DNA of 64,000 bases from Stutzerimonas kunmingensis (lineage in GTDB: Bacteria; Pseudomonadota; Gammaproteobacteria; Pseudomonadales; Pseudomonadaceae): assembly GCF_900114065.1 (NCBI RefSeq), contig NZ_FORS01000009.1, positions 95,419 through 159,418 on the forward strand, read 5' to 3'. Shown piece by piece: positions 1 to 11,709 of the stretch (its first letter is position 1; every line of letters starts with the position of its first letter). Made by a program: the position numbers and the translations under genes. The notes beneath the pieces were generated by a model. The model was given only the letters and a program-made list of their open reading frames with translations, was not told the origin of the DNA and did no database searches.

Positions 1-96
1 GCTTGGATGTGTGACCGCACCAACGGTCAAGCGAACCCCAAATGTAGACCAGATCGACAGGGCTTCAAGTCAGCGGGGGCCTGCCGGGCTCTGGCA

Positions 97-801
97 TCAG
101 CGCGACTTGCGGTATACGTCGTCGAAACGCACGTTGAGCCCGCCGCAGTGGCTGTTATCGGTCACCACCAGATTGCCGGCGACATGCTGCAGGGTCACCT
201 GGCAGTCGTACTCGTCATCGCCTTCGCTGATCTTCAGCAGGTCGTCGGAGGGACGACCATGGCCGGAGAATGCCCCGACATGAACGATTGGCTCTCCGTA
301 GCTGTTGAGGCCTCCTTGCCACATGGCCTCGCCTTCAACGGCGAAGGGCCCGTCGGGGGAGGGCTGGGTAATGAGGATGCTGTTGCTACCCGCGATGGGG
401 TGCCAGCGGCCGATCCAGTCGCCGGCCGTGGGTACCGGCGTAGCCTGGTCGGTACGGACGTGGTGCGCGGGCAGCCAGCCGACGAACTCGCGCTTGCTGG
501 AGAAATACCAGGCGCAGGCCCAGCCATCCGTCTCCTTGCCGACCAGCAGCTTGTCACCATTCACCAGATAGGCGCGTCGGATGCAGGATTCCTGCTCCGG
601 GCAGCCAACCGCGTCATCGCGAAAATGCACGGGTTGATCTGCATTGGCTACAACCTCCGCATACCTTACCGCGCCGGCGAAGGCCGGAAAGAAGCCATTG
701 CGACAGGAATACGGCTCGGTAGCCTGCGCTGATGGCGCCAGTAGCATGCATAGCAGGATGGCTCTGATTCGCACGGTGCGCGGTCTCCTCATTACAGCCA
801 T
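97..801 (-). CDS. Secreted hypothetical protein
   Basis: I do not recognise this family. The 234-residue product starts with a basic stretch followed by a hydrophobic run ending in APSAQA, which reads as a Sec signal peptide cleaved near residue 27, so the protein is probably periplasmic. The mature part has several Cys residues (for example YSCRNGFF, VGCPEQESC, NSHCGG) that could form disulfides, and a segment with VNGDKLLVGKETDGWACAWY. An internal ATG three codons downstream is an alternative start. It is transcribed in the same direction as the agu genes, 22 bases after aguA, and may be co-transcribed, but nothing in the sequence ties it to polyamine metabolism. The first 96 bases of the window hold no gene I can support. 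Confidence 0.7.
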   Translation of the reverse strand: MAVMRRPRTVRIRAILLCMLLAPSAQATEPYSCRNGFFPAFAGAVRYAEVVANADQPVHFRDDAVGCPEQESCIRRAYLVNGDKLLVGKETDGWACAWYFSSKREFVGWLPAHHVRTDQATPVPTAGDWIGRWHPIAGSNSILITQPSPDGPFAVEGEAMWQGGLNSYGEPIVHVGAFSGHGRPSDDLLKISEGDDEYDCQVTLQHVAGNLVVTDNSHCGGLNVRFDDVYRKSR

Positions 802-823
802 GTTGACCCGCCCAGGGGATCAA

Positions 824-1945
824 CTACATGGCTGATCGGTTCAGCGGTGCCGGCTGCTGCTGGGTGATGCAGTGGATGTTGCCGCCGCCGAGGAGAATCT
901 CGCGGCCGGGCACCATGACGACCTGATGCTCCGGAAATACCCGCGCCAGGATGCGCTCGGCCTCGGCGTCCAGCGGGCCGCCGAAGGCCGGGGCGATGAT
1001 GCCGCCGTTGACGATGAGGAAGTTCACGTAGCTGCCGGCCAGGCGTATCGACGGGTCGCGCGGCTGGCTGCCGTCCAGCGCGAGCACCCCGGCGCATTCT
1101 TCGGCAGTCGCATGCAGCGGGCCGGGAATCGGCATCTTGTGCACCGTCAGCGTGCGGCCCTTGGCGTCGCGAACGCTCTGCAGCACGGCCATGGCCGCCT
1201 GACAGCGCTCGAAGTTGGGGTCGTTCGCATCGTCGGTCCAGGCCAGCAGTACTTCGCCCGGGCGCACGAAGCAGCAGAAGTTGTCGACGTGGCCGTCGGT
1301 TTCATCGTTGAACAGGCCGTGCGGCAGCCAGATGATGCTGTCGACCGCCAGCAGTTCCCGCAGCACGCTCTCGATCTGCTCGCGGGACAGATGCGGGTTG
1401 CGATTGCGATTGAGCAGGCATTCCTCGGTGGTGATCAGCGTGCCCTCGCCGTCGACGTGGATCGAGCCGCCCTCGAGCACGAAACCCTCGGTGCGGTAGC
1501 GGTCGCAGTATTCGAGTTCGAGGATCTTACGCGCCACTTCGTCGTCGCGCTGCCAGTCGGCATAGAGGCCGCCGTCTTCACCGCCCCAGGCATTGAACGT
1601 CCAGTCGACGCCGCGCAGGCCGCCTTGGTCGTCGATGACGAAGGTCGGCCCGGTATCGCGCACCCAGGCGTCGTCGGTGCTCAGTTCCACCACGCGGATG
1701 CGCGGATCGTCCAGTGCCGCGCGGGCTGCGAGGTACTGCTCGGCGCTGGCGCAGACGGTAACCGGCTCGAAGTGTGCAATGGCCTTGGCGACACCGGTGA
1801 ACGCGGCCTGCGCGGGCGCGCCGTTGTCACGCCAGTTGTCCGGGCGTTGCGGCCAGACCATCCAGGTCTGGCTGTGCGGTGCCCATTCGGCGGGCATGAA
1901 GTAGCCATCGGTACGCGGCGTGGTGGTCAGGGTGGTCATCTGCAT
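824..1945 (-). CDS. aguA: Agmatine deiminase
   Basis: AguA hydrolyses agmatine to N-carbamoylputrescine and ammonia in the cytoplasm, the first step of the agmatine-to-putrescine route. The 373-residue length is normal for the family. Family signatures are visible: [12 protein letters not shown] near the N-terminus, [10 protein letters not shown], the NAWGG substrate segment, [12 protein letters not shown], and [11 protein letters not shown] at the C-terminus, where Cys359 is the expected nucleophile of this guanidine-modifying (PPAD-like) fold. It lies 59 bases downstream of aguB on the same strand and is probably co-transcribed with it. Gene order aguR-aguB-aguA next to spu genes matches P. 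aeruginosa. Confidence 0.97.
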   Translation of the reverse strand: MQMTTLTTTPRTDGYFMPAEWAPHSQTWMVWPQRPDNWRDNGAPAQAAFTGVAKAIAHFEPVTVCASAEQYLAARAALDDPRIRVVELSTDDAWVRDTGPTFVIDDQGGLRGVDWTFNAWGGEDGGLYADWQRDDEVARKILELEYCDRYRTEGFVLEGGSIHVDGEGTLITTEECLLNRNRNPHLSREQIESVLRELLAVDSIIWLPHGLFNDETDGHVDNFCCFVRPGEVLLAWTDDANDPNFERCQAAMAVLQSVRDAKGRTLTVHKMPIPGPLHATAEECAGVLALDGSQPRDPSIRLAGSYVNFLIVNGGIIAPAFGGPLDAEAERILARVFPEHQVVMVPGREILLGGGNIHCITQQQPAPLNRSAM

Positions 1946-2004
1946 CTCTCATGACGCGGGAAAGGACAGGCTTTTCCCGTGGTTCGTAGCGGCGGGCGCG
2001 CGGC

Positions 2005-2886
2005 TCACTCTGAAGGCTGCGAGCCGTCCAGGGTCCGGATCGAGCCGTAGAGATTCGGCCGGCGATCGCGGAACACGCCCCAGGCGCTGCGGATGTTTTC
2101 GAGCTGGTCGAGATCGAACTGGTGCACCAGCACGCCCTCGCTGGTTTCGTCCATTTCCTCGACCTTGGCCCCGAACTGGTCGGCGATGAACGACGAGCCG
2201 TAGAAGGTGATGTCGTAGCCGTCCTGCTCTTCGCGGCCGATGCGGTTGCTGGCGATCAGCGGCATCAGGTTGGCGCCGGCATGGCCCTGCTGCACGCGCT
2301 GCCAGTGGTCGCGCGAGGTGATGTTCGGGTCGTGCGGCTCGCTGCCGATGGCGGTCGGGTAGAACAGCAGTTCTGCGCCCATCAGCGCCATGCTGCGCGC
2401 GGTTTCGGGGAACCACTGATCCCAGCAGATGGCCACGCCGATCTTGGCGTAGCGGGTGTTCCACACCTTGAAGCCGGTGTCGCCCGGGTTGAAGTAGTAC
2501 TTCTCGTGGTAGCCGGGGCCATCCGGAATGTGGCTTTTACGGTAGACGCCGAGCAGCTTGCCGTCGGCATCGATGATGGCGATGGAATTGAAGCGGGCGC
2601 GGCCGGCCAGCTCGAAGAAGCTGATCGGCAGCACCACCTGCAGTTCGGCGGCGACCTTCTGGAAATGCTGGATGGCCGGGTTTTCCTCGACCGGCGTCGC
2701 CAGCTGCAGGTACTCGGCGTTGGGCTTCTGGCAGAAGTAGGGCGTCTCGAACAGCTCCTGAATGAGGATGATCTGCGCGCCCTTGGCGGCGGCCTCGCGC
2801 ACCAGCTTGTCGGCATTGGCGATGTTGGCCTGGCTATCCCAGGAACAGGCCATCTGGGTGGCGGCAACGGTAACGACTCGGGACAT
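2005..2886 (-). CDS. aguB: N-carbamoylputrescine amidase
   Basis: AguB converts N-carbamoylputrescine to putrescine, CO2 and ammonia, the second step of agmatine use. The 293-residue protein is a complete nitrilase-superfamily enzyme with the Glu-Lys-Cys triad at Glu44 (IQELFETPYF), Lys117 (YRKSHIPDGPGY) and Cys154 (VAICWDQWFPE). The segment YHEKYYFNPGDTGF is typical of carbamoylputrescine amidases. It is first in the aguBA pair, and the sequence upstream contains a perfect inverted repeat that is a candidate site for AguR. Confidence 0.97.
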   Translation of the reverse strand: MSRVVTVAATQMACSWDSQANIANADKLVREAAAKGAQIILIQELFETPYFCQKPNAEYLQLATPVEENPAIQHFQKVAAELQVVLPISFFELAGRARFNSIAIIDADGKLLGVYRKSHIPDGPGYHEKYYFNPGDTGFKVWNTRYAKIGVAICWDQWFPETARSMALMGAELLFYPTAIGSEPHDPNITSRDHWQRVQQGHAGANLMPLIASNRIGREEQDGYDITFYGSSFIADQFGAKVEEMDETSEGVLVHQFDLDQLENIRSAWGVFRDRRPNLYGSIRTLDGSQPSE

Positions 2887-2920
2887 GAAAACCTCGCGGC
2901 TGCAGTTGAAAGGGCGACGG

Positions 2921-2948
2921 CTATCGAAAGCGCAAATTTATTCGATAG
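2921..2948. promoter_or_regulatory. Candidate AguR operator upstream of aguB
   Basis: A perfect 8-bp inverted repeat, CTATCGAA and TTCGATAG separated by 12 bases, lies 35-62 bases upstream of the aguB start. A related TATCGATAAAT motif occurs just upstream at about 3002-3015. TetR-family proteins bind such symmetric sites, and AguR is encoded immediately upstream, so this is a plausible operator controlling aguBA. The assignment is inference from position and symmetry. Confidence 0.45.
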
Positions 2949-2993
2949 TTATCTGGATTGATAGGGGGATGGACGCCGATGGTAAAAAAATGG

Positions 2994-3022
2994 CTGACCA
3001 TTTATCGATATTTATCGGTCAG
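2994..3022 (-). terminator. Terminator-like hairpin at the end of aguR
   Basis: Read on the minus strand, CTGACC and GGTCAG flank a 17-base loop that contains TATCGATA, and a run of seven T residues follows 3 bases after the stem. It overlaps the aguR stop codon. The stem is short, so it may be a weak terminator or attenuator between aguR and aguBA, or part of the operator region. Confidence 0.35.
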
Positions 3023-3669
3023 TGGTTCGGTGTTTTCCGCTTCGGCAGGCATGGCGGCAGATACAGGCCGAGATAGGCATCGAATACACGCAGGCCTTCC
3101 TCGGCCATGCGTGGCGTCAGGCTGCCGTACAGCTGTATGGATCGAGCATAGACGCGGTCGCCGAGTTCCACGGCCAACGCAAAGACATCGATGTCCTGCG
3201 GTAGAGGCGGCAGGGCGAAATGTCGCTCGAACACGGCCTGCATCGCCTGCCCGAGTTCCAGGTCCAGACGCTGATCGGTCTGCGTCACCTCGCCGAGGCC
3301 GTGCTGCACGAGGATCAGCTGGCGGGCGGCGCTGTCCTGTTCGTAGACATCGAGCATTCGCTGTTCGATCAGCCGCGACAGGTCGCGCCAGCTGCTCAGG
3401 CTCTGGTGATCGATGGGCTGCTCGAGGCTGTCCCTGAACCTCGCGTGCACATCGGCCGTGAGCGCCGCGAGCAATGCTGGCACGCCGGAGAAGAAGTGGT
3501 AGACGGAAGAGGGCGGAATGCCGGCGCGCTCCGCCACCGCGTACACCGATAGCGTCGCGGCGCCCTGCTCGGCGAGCAGTTCACGGGCGCTGGAGAGAAT
3601 CTGGCGGATGCGCGCCTGGCTGCTGGCGCGCGGGCGGCGACTGGGCGTCGCGGGGCTGGGCTTGGTCAT
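3019..3669 (-). CDS. aguR: TetR-family regulator of the agu genes
   Basis: The 216-residue protein has an N-terminal TetR helix-turn-helix (about residues 14-60: ARIRQILSSARELLAEQGA, then AERAGIPPSSVYHFFSG, a classic recognition helix). The C-terminal ligand-binding part includes HFALPPLPQDIDVFALAVELGDRVYARS. In P. aeruginosa AguR, encoded in the same position, represses aguBA and responds to agmatine and carbamoylputrescine. I chose the Met of MTKPSPAT as start because the longer reading frame upstream overlaps the glutamine-synthetase-like gene and has no TetR homology. It lies between spuI and aguB on the same strand. Confidence 0.9.
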   Translation of the reverse strand: MTKPSPATPSRRPRASSQARIRQILSSARELLAEQGAATLSVYAVAERAGIPPSSVYHFFSGVPALLAALTADVHARFRDSLEQPIDHQSLSSWRDLSRLIEQRMLDVYEQDSAARQLILVQHGLGEVTQTDQRLDLELGQAMQAVFERHFALPPLPQDIDVFALAVELGDRVYARSIQLYGSLTPRMAEEGLRVFDAYLGLYLPPCLPKRKTPNH

Positions 3670-3743
3670 CGGCCTATTTGAAGCCAGCACGGCGGCGGAT
3701 GCAAACCGCCGTGGCGGTCGCCCCGCTGCGCGCGGATCTGCGG

Positions 3744-5117
3744 TTAGACAGTGTGCAGATACCAGTTGTACTCGAGGTCCGAGATCGAGTGTTCGAACTC
3801 GGCCAGTTCGCTCTCCTTGCAGGCGACGAAGATGTCGATGTAGTCCGGGCTGATGTAGCGCGCCATGATCTCGCTGTCGTCCAGCTCGCGCAGGGCGTCG
3901 CGCAGGTTGGTCGGCAGGCTCTGCTCGACCTGCTCGTAGGAGTTGCCCTCGATGGGGTCGTCCGGCTCGATCTTGTTGGTCAGGCCGTGATGCACCCCGG
4001 CGAGGATGCCGGCGAGCAGCAGGTAGGGGTTGGCGTCGGCGCCGGCGACCCGATGTTCCACACGCACGGCGTCGGGGCTGTCGGTCGGCACGCGCAGCGC
4101 CACGGTGCGGTTGTCCATGCCCCAGCACGGCGCATTGGGCACGTAGAACTGGGCGCCGAAACGGCGATAGGAATTTACGTTGGGGCAGAGGAAGGCCATC
4201 GAGGCCGCCATGGTCTGCTGCAGGCCGCCGATGGCGTGACGCAGCGGTTCGCTGTCCAGCGGATTCTCGGTGGCGAATATGTTGTTGCCATTCTTGTCGA
4301 GCAGCGAGATATGCACGTGCAGCCCGTTGCCGGCCTGGCCCGGATAGGGCTTGGCCATGAAGGTGGTGTCCATCTCGTGGTCGTAGGCGATGTTTTTGAT
4401 CAGGCGCTTGAGCAGTACCGCGTAATCGCACGCCTTGATCGGATCGGCGACGTGATGCAGGTTGACCTCGAACTGCGCCGGGGCGCTTTCCTTGACGATG
4501 GCGTCGGCCGGAATGCCCTGTTCCTTGGCGCCTTCGAGAATGTCCTGCAGGCAATCGACGTACTCGTCGAGATCGTCGATCAGATAGACCTGGGTCGAGT
4601 GTGGGCGCTTGCCGGAGATCGGCGAGCGCGGTGGCTGCGGCCGGCCGTTGATGTTCTCCTGATCGATCAGATAGAACTCGAGCTCGAAGGCGGCACAGAT
4701 GGTCAGGCCCAGCTCGTCGAACTTGCTCACCACCTGGCGCAAGACCTCGCGCGGGTCGGCGAAGAAGGGGTCGCCGTCGCGCTCGTGCATGGTCATCAGC
4801 AGCTGCGCAGTGGGACGCTTCTGCCAGGGTTCCTTGCACAGCGTGTTGGGGATCGGGAAACAGGTGCGGTCGGAGTCGCCGATATCCATGCCCAGGCCGG
4901 TGCTTTCAACGGTGATTCCGTTGATGTCGAGGGCGAACAGCGAAGCGGGGAGGTTGATGCCCTTTTCGTAGACCTTGTGCAGGCTGGCGCGCTCGATGCG
5001 CTTGCCGCGCACGACTCCATTCATGTCGGTGATCAGCAGATCGACGTACTGAACCTCCGGATGTTCCTTGAGAAATGCGTTAGCTTCGTTGAGCTGAACG
5101 GCACGCGGCGGGGCCAT
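3744..5117 (-). CDS. spuI: Glutamine-synthetase-like gamma-glutamylpolyamine synthetase
   Basis: This 457-residue protein belongs to the glutamine synthetase fold family used to ligate glutamate to polyamines with ATP. Diagnostic segments are NGVVRGKRI near the N-terminus, AAFELEFYLI and GNGLHVHISL (metal/ammonia-site region), PNVNSYRRF, and NRTVALRVP followed by RVEHRVAGADANPYL. In P. aeruginosa the gene at this position (spuI) contributes to putrescine/diamine catabolism through gamma-glutamylation. It is divergent from spuA, and AAGG lies about 10 bases upstream of its ATG. It shares its family with spuB, so this block carries two paralogues; their exact substrate split cannot be read from sequence. 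Confidence 0.92.
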   Translation of the reverse strand: MAPPRAVQLNEANAFLKEHPEVQYVDLLITDMNGVVRGKRIERASLHKVYEKGINLPASLFALDINGITVESTGLGMDIGDSDRTCFPIPNTLCKEPWQKRPTAQLLMTMHERDGDPFFADPREVLRQVVSKFDELGLTICAAFELEFYLIDQENINGRPQPPRSPISGKRPHSTQVYLIDDLDEYVDCLQDILEGAKEQGIPADAIVKESAPAQFEVNLHHVADPIKACDYAVLLKRLIKNIAYDHEMDTTFMAKPYPGQAGNGLHVHISLLDKNGNNIFATENPLDSEPLRHAIGGLQQTMAASMAFLCPNVNSYRRFGAQFYVPNAPCWGMDNRTVALRVPTDSPDAVRVEHRVAGADANPYLLLAGILAGVHHGLTNKIEPDDPIEGNSYEQVEQSLPTNLRDALRELDDSEIMARYISPDYIDIFVACKESELAEFEHSISDLEYNWYLHTV

Positions 5118-5212
5118 GATGAATTACCTTAATTGTTAAAAATTTCAATCATCAGATGCTTGTCTGGGAGTCAATCGAAAAGCCTGTTCACTGTCAATAG
5201 TAGCCCGCCAGC

Positions 5213-5296
5213 GCCCCATGAGTGCCCACAATGGGCCTTTTTTGGGGCATCTCCGGTGCGCTGAATCCATCGCACGCCGGGCTAATACTCGGGCTA
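5213..5296. promoter_or_regulatory. Structured divergent spuI-spuA intergenic region
   Basis: The space between the divergent spuI and spuA genes contains a nested inverted repeat: outer arms GCCCCA (5213-5218) and TGGGGC (5243-5248), inner arms GCCCA and TGGGC around a 3-base loop, then a T-tract. It is followed by a direct repeat of CGGGCTA (5278-5284 and 5290-5296), 12 bases apart, and a TATAAA-like element at about 5302. The CGGGCTA pair could be an activator site, but no known regulator motif is recognised. Confidence 0.35.
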
Positions 5297-5357
5297 TTGT
5301 CTATAAAAATGAACAAGACTACTCTCCGGTATGCCCCATTCGAACGACGAGTATCCC

Positions 5358-6104
5358 ATGCCTCGCAAGCCCCTGATCGGCGTTTCGGCCTGTACCAAGC
5401 AGATCGGACATCACGGCTTCCACATCGCCGGTGACAAGTACCTGCGTGCCGCGGCGATTGCCGGCGTGCCGCTGGTGATTCCGGCGCTGGATGAGCTGAT
5501 CGATCCGGCAACGCTGCTGGAAACCTTCGATGGCCTGCTGTTCACCGGCTCGCCGTCGAACGTCGAGCCACATCACTATGGCGGCCCGGCGAGCGAGACG
5601 GGCACCCATCATGATCCGCTGCGCGACCGTCTCACCCTGCCGCTGATTCGCGCGGCTGTCGAGGCGGGCATCCCGGTGTTCGGCATCTGCCGTGGGTTTC
5701 AGGAAATGAACGTAGCCTTTGGCGGCAGCCTGCACCAGAAGGTTCACGAAGCCGGCCCCTATCAGGACCACCGCGAACGTCCGGACGATCCATTGGAGGT
5801 GCAGTACGGACTCAGCCATCCGCTGCACGTGCAGCCGGGCGGGCTACTCGAGCGGCTGGGCCTGCCGGCGCAGATCCAGGTCAACTCGGTGCATGGCCAG
5901 GGCGTCGAGCGGCTTGGAGCCGGTCTGCGCATCGAGGCGCTGGCGCCGGACGGACTGATCGAGGCGTTCTCCGTCGAGCAGGCGCGCAGCTTCGCCCTCG
6001 GCGTGCAGTGGCACCCAGAGTGGAAGGTTCACGAGCATCCGCATTATCTGACGCTGTTCCGCGGCTTCGCCGAAGCCTGCGAGGCGCGCGCCCGACAACG
6101 CTGA
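5358..6104 (+). CDS. spuA: Gamma-glutamyl-polyamine hydrolase (class I amidotransferase family)
   Basis: SpuA/PuuD enzymes hydrolyse gamma-glutamyl-GABA or related gamma-glutamyl intermediates at the end of the glutamylated putrescine pathway. The protein (248 residues from this start) has the glutamine-amidotransferase nucleophile elbow VFGICRGFQEMN and the C-terminal His-Glu pair in VQWHPEWK. GLLFTGSPSNVEPHHYGG is typical of the PuuD group. I chose MPRKPLIGVS because a weak GACGAG ribosome-binding site lies 6 bases upstream; an ATG nine codons earlier (5331) is in frame but lacks one. The gene is the first of the spuABCDEFGH operon, 42 bases before spuB. Confidence 0.9.
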   Translation: MPRKPLIGVSACTKQIGHHGFHIAGDKYLRAAAIAGVPLVIPALDELIDPATLLETFDGLLFTGSPSNVEPHHYGGPASETGTHHDPLRDRLTLPLIRAAVEAGIPVFGICRGFQEMNVAFGGSLHQKVHEAGPYQDHRERPDDPLEVQYGLSHPLHVQPGGLLERLGLPAQIQVNSVHGQGVERLGAGLRIEALAPDGLIEAFSVEQARSFALGVQWHPEWKVHEHPHYLTLFRGFAEACEARARQR

Positions 6105-6146
6105 CGGCCGACCCAGGCGGCCCTCCCCAGCAACCCCGAGGTCAAC

Positions 6147-7505
6147 ATGAGTATCCAACTCGACCAGCTCACCGGCTGGCTGAAAGAACACAAGATCACC
6201 GAAGTGGAATGCCTGATCAGCGACCTGACCGGGATCGCCCGCGGCAAGATTTCACCAACCAACAAGTTCCTCGGCGAGAAAGGCATGCGCCTGCCGGAAA
6301 GCGTGTTGCTGCAGACCGTGACCGGCGATTACGTCGAGGACGATATCTACTACGAGCTGCTCGACCCGGCCGATATCGACATGTTCTGCCGCCCTGACCC
6401 GAACGCCGTATTTCTCGTGCCCTGGGCCATCGAGCCCACCGCCCAGGTGATCCACGACACCTACGACAAGATGGGCAATCCCATCGAACTGTCGCCGCGC
6501 AACATCTTGAAGCGCGTGTTGAAGATGTACGCCGACCGTGGCTGGCAGCCCATCGTCGCGCCGGAGATGGAGTTCTACCTGACCAAGCGCTGTGAGGACC
6601 CGGACCTGCCGTTCCAGCCGCCGATCGGCCGCTCAGGCCGCCAGGAAACCGGCCGCCAGTCGTTCTCCATCGACGCCGCCAACGAGTTCGATCCGCTGTT
6701 CGAGGACATGTACGACTGGTGCGAAGCGCAGGGCCTGGATCTGGACACCCTGATCCACGAGGAAGGCACCGCGCAGATGGAGATCAACTTCCGTCACGGC
6801 GAAGCACTGCACCTGGCCGACCAGATCCTGGTGTTCAAGCGCACCATGCGCGAGGCGGCGCTCAAGCACAACGTTGCCGCCACCTTCATGGCCAAGCCGA
6901 TGACCGGCGAGCCAGGCAGCGCGATGCACCTGCACCAGAGCGTCATCGACCTCAAGACCGGGCGCAATATCTTCTCCAGTGAAGACGGCTCCATGAGCCA
7001 GCTGTTCCTGCACCACGTCGGCGGCCTGCAGAAGTACATCCCCGAGCTGCTGCCGATGTTCGCGCCGAACGTCAATTCGTTCCGCCGCTTCCTGCCCGAC
7101 ACCTCGGCGCCGGTGAACGTCGAGTGGGGTGAGGAGAACCGCACCGTGGGCCTGCGCGTGCCGGACTCCGACCCGCAGAACCGCCGCGTCGAGAACCGCC
7201 TCGCGGGCGCCGACGCCAACCCTTACCTGGCCATCGCCGCGAGCCTGCTGTGCGGCTACATCGGCATGGTCGAGCAGCTGCCACCGAGCCAGCCGGTCAA
7301 GGGCCGTGGCTATGAACGGCGCAACCTGCGCCTGCCGCTGACCCTGGAAGCAGCGCTGGAGCGGATGGAAACCTGTCGTGAGCTGGAGAAATACCTGAGC
7401 CCGAAATTCATCACCGGCTACGTCGCGGTTAAACGCGCCGAGCAGGAGAACTACCACCGCGTGATCAGCTCATGGGAGCGGGAATTCCTGATGCTGTCGG
7501 TGTAG
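6147..7505 (+). CDS. spuB: Glutamine-synthetase-like gamma-glutamylpolyamine synthetase
   Basis: A 452-residue GS-fold ligase, paralogous to spuI, expected to form gamma-glutamylputrescine or related adducts from glutamate, ATP and polyamine. Visible signatures: LISDLTGIARGKISP at the N-terminus, APEMEFYLTKRCEDPDLPFQPP (a loop characteristic of the SpuB/GlnA3 type), EEGTAQMEINFRHG, FMAKPMTGEPGSAMHLHQS, PNVNSFRRF and NRTVGLRVP with RRVENRLAGADANPYL. The ATG is preceded by GAGG. It sits between spuA and spuC in the operon, consistent with making the substrate that SpuA later cleaves. Confidence 0.93.
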   Translation: MSIQLDQLTGWLKEHKITEVECLISDLTGIARGKISPTNKFLGEKGMRLPESVLLQTVTGDYVEDDIYYELLDPADIDMFCRPDPNAVFLVPWAIEPTAQVIHDTYDKMGNPIELSPRNILKRVLKMYADRGWQPIVAPEMEFYLTKRCEDPDLPFQPPIGRSGRQETGRQSFSIDAANEFDPLFEDMYDWCEAQGLDLDTLIHEEGTAQMEINFRHGEALHLADQILVFKRTMREAALKHNVAATFMAKPMTGEPGSAMHLHQSVIDLKTGRNIFSSEDGSMSQLFLHHVGGLQKYIPELLPMFAPNVNSFRRFLPDTSAPVNVEWGEENRTVGLRVPDSDPQNRRVENRLAGADANPYLAIAASLLCGYIGMVEQLPPSQPVKGRGYERRNLRLPLTLEAALERMETCRELEKYLSPKFITGYVAVKRAEQENYHRVISSWEREFLMLSV

Positions 7506-7532
7506 GGCCGCTTCCGCCGGAGCCGGTCGTAG

Positions 7533-7558
7533 GGTGGATGACGCTTTTCTCGTCCACC
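7533..7558. repeat. Short palindromic repeat of the GGTGGAT type between spuB and spuC
   Basis: GGTGGATGA and the near-complementary TCGTCCACC form an imperfect hairpin around CGCTTTTC, preceded by GTAG. Sequences of this form (GTAGGGTGGAT...ATCCACC) are common dispersed intergenic repeats in pseudomonads. A degenerate second copy occurs at about 14734. Within the operon it could affect mRNA processing between spuB and spuC. Confidence 0.5.
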
Positions 7559-7591
7559 GAACATGCACGAACTTTTATCGAGAGGTGACTG

Positions 7592-8950
7592 ATGAGCGAT
7601 TCGCAAACCCTGCACTGGCAAGCGCTGAGCCGCGACCATCATCTGCCGCCGTTCACCGATTACAAGGCGCTGAACGCCAAAGGCACGCGCATCATCACCA
7701 AGGCGTCAGGCGTCTATCTGTGGGACAGCGAAGGCCACAAGATCCTCGACGCCATGGCCGGGCTCTGGTGTGTCAACCTGGGCTATGGCCGCGAGGAGCT
7801 GGTCGAGGCCGCGACCAGGCAGATGCGCGAGCTGCCGTACTACAACCTGTTCTTCCAGACCGCCCACCCGCCGGCCGTGGCGCTGGCCAAGGCGATTGCC
7901 GACATCGCGCCGGCCGGGATGAACCACGTGTTCTTCACCGGCTCCGGCTCGGAGGCCAACGACACCGTGCTGCGCATGGTGCGCCATTACTGGGCGATCA
8001 AGGGCCAGCCGGCGAAGAAGGTGGTCATCGGCCGCTGGAATGGCTATCACGGCTCGACCATCGCCGGCGCCAGCCTCGGTGGCATGAAGGCCATGCATGA
8101 GCAGGGCGACGGTCCGATCCCGGGCATCGAGCATATCGACCAGCCCTACTGGTTCGGCGAGGGCGGCGACATGGGCCCGGAAGAGTTCGGCGTGCGCATC
8201 GCCGACCAGCTGGAGCAGAAGATCCTCGAGGTCGGCGAGGACAAGGTCGCCGCCTTCATCGCCGAACCGATCCAGGGCGCCGGCGGCGTGATCATCCCGC
8301 CCGAGAGCTACTGGCCGCGGGTCAAGGAAATCCTCGCGCGCTACGACATCCTCTTCATCGCCGACGAGGTCATCTGCGGCTTCGGCCGTACCGGTGAGTG
8401 GTTCGGTAGCGACTACTACGGCCTCGAGCCGGACCTGATGCCGATCGCCAAGGGCCTGACCTCAGGCTACATCCCCATGGGCGGCGTGGTGGTGCGCGAC
8501 GAAGTGGTGCACACGCTCAACGAGGGCGGCGAGTTCTACCACGGCTTCACCTACTCGGGGCATCCGGTGGCCGCCGCGGTGGCGCTGGAGAACATCCGCA
8601 TCCTGCGCGAGGAGAAGATCGTCGAGCGGGTGAAGACGAAGACGGCACCCTATTTGCAGTCGCGTTGGCAGGAACTGCTCGAGCATCCGCTGGTAGGCGA
8701 GGCGCGTGGCGTCGGCCTGCTCGGCGCGCTCGAGTTGGTGAAGAACAAGAAGACCCGCGAACGTTTTGCCGATCCCGGTGTGGGCATGCTCTGTCGCGAG
8801 CACTGCTTCCGCAACGGCCTGGTGATGCGTGCGGTTGGCGACACCATGATCATCTCGCCGCCGCTGGTGATCAGCGAAGAGCAGATCGACGAGCTGGTCG
8901 GCAAGGTGCGGTTGTGCCTCGACGCCACGGCCAAGGATGCGCTGGGTTGA
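7592..8950 (+). CDS. spuC: Putrescine-pyruvate aminotransferase
   Basis: SpuC transfers the amino group of putrescine (and other diamines) to pyruvate, giving 4-aminobutyraldehyde. The 452-residue class III PLP-dependent aminotransferase shows [11 protein letters not shown] (phosphate-binding loop), [32 protein letters not shown] with Asp258 contacting the pyridine nitrogen, and [15 protein letters not shown] with Lys287 as the Schiff-base lysine. A ribosome-binding site GAGAGGTG precedes the ATG. Its place after spuA and spuB, and before the importer genes, matches P. aeruginosa; together they provide two parallel routes for putrescine breakdown. Confidence 0.95.
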   Translation: MSDSQTLHWQALSRDHHLPPFTDYKALNAKGTRIITKASGVYLWDSEGHKILDAMAGLWCVNLGYGREELVEAATRQMRELPYYNLFFQTAHPPAVALAKAIADIAPAGMNHVFFTGSGSEANDTVLRMVRHYWAIKGQPAKKVVIGRWNGYHGSTIAGASLGGMKAMHEQGDGPIPGIEHIDQPYWFGEGGDMGPEEFGVRIADQLEQKILEVGEDKVAAFIAEPIQGAGGVIIPPESYWPRVKEILARYDILFIADEVICGFGRTGEWFGSDYYGLEPDLMPIAKGLTSGYIPMGGVVVRDEVVHTLNEGGEFYHGFTYSGHPVAAAVALENIRILREEKIVERVKTKTAPYLQSRWQELLEHPLVGEARGVGLLGALELVKNKKTRERFADPGVGMLCREHCFRNGLVMRAVGDTMIISPPLVISEEQIDELVGKVRLCLDATAKDALG

Positions 8951-9018
8951 GCCGTGCGGCGGCCCGCGCCAGCTGAGCTAAGGTTGTCGTTTGCACCGCT
9001 GTGCGTTCGGCTTGTTGA

Positions 9019-10266
<1,248 letters not shown>

Positions 10267-10395
10267 TCCGACCGATCCGTTGCCGGGCCGCATGGAGCAT
10301 GCGTACCGGCACCGAAGCCTGGTTGAGCGCAGCTCGTCGCGTAGCCACGTTCCCTGTCTTTTGTGATGCACCGACATTTGCATCAAATCTGTTGA

Positions 10396-11559
<1,164 letters not shown>

Positions 11560-11709
11560 ACTCCATGGCCTGTTCCCGTTTAGTCTGCGGCATTGCCGGG
11601 ACGAATCGGAACCGGCCGATCGGGAGCATGTCAGGCGACGCGCTCTCTGCAACGACCATTAGATCCCCGGCCCAGGCCGGCCAACCTTTTTCATTTCGGG
11701 AGTTCGCGC

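Noticed and set aside
3670..4839. Upstream in-frame extension of aguR through spuI
   Set aside because: The extension reads spuI out of frame and has no TetR homology; the helix-turn-helix starts right after the ATG at 3669.
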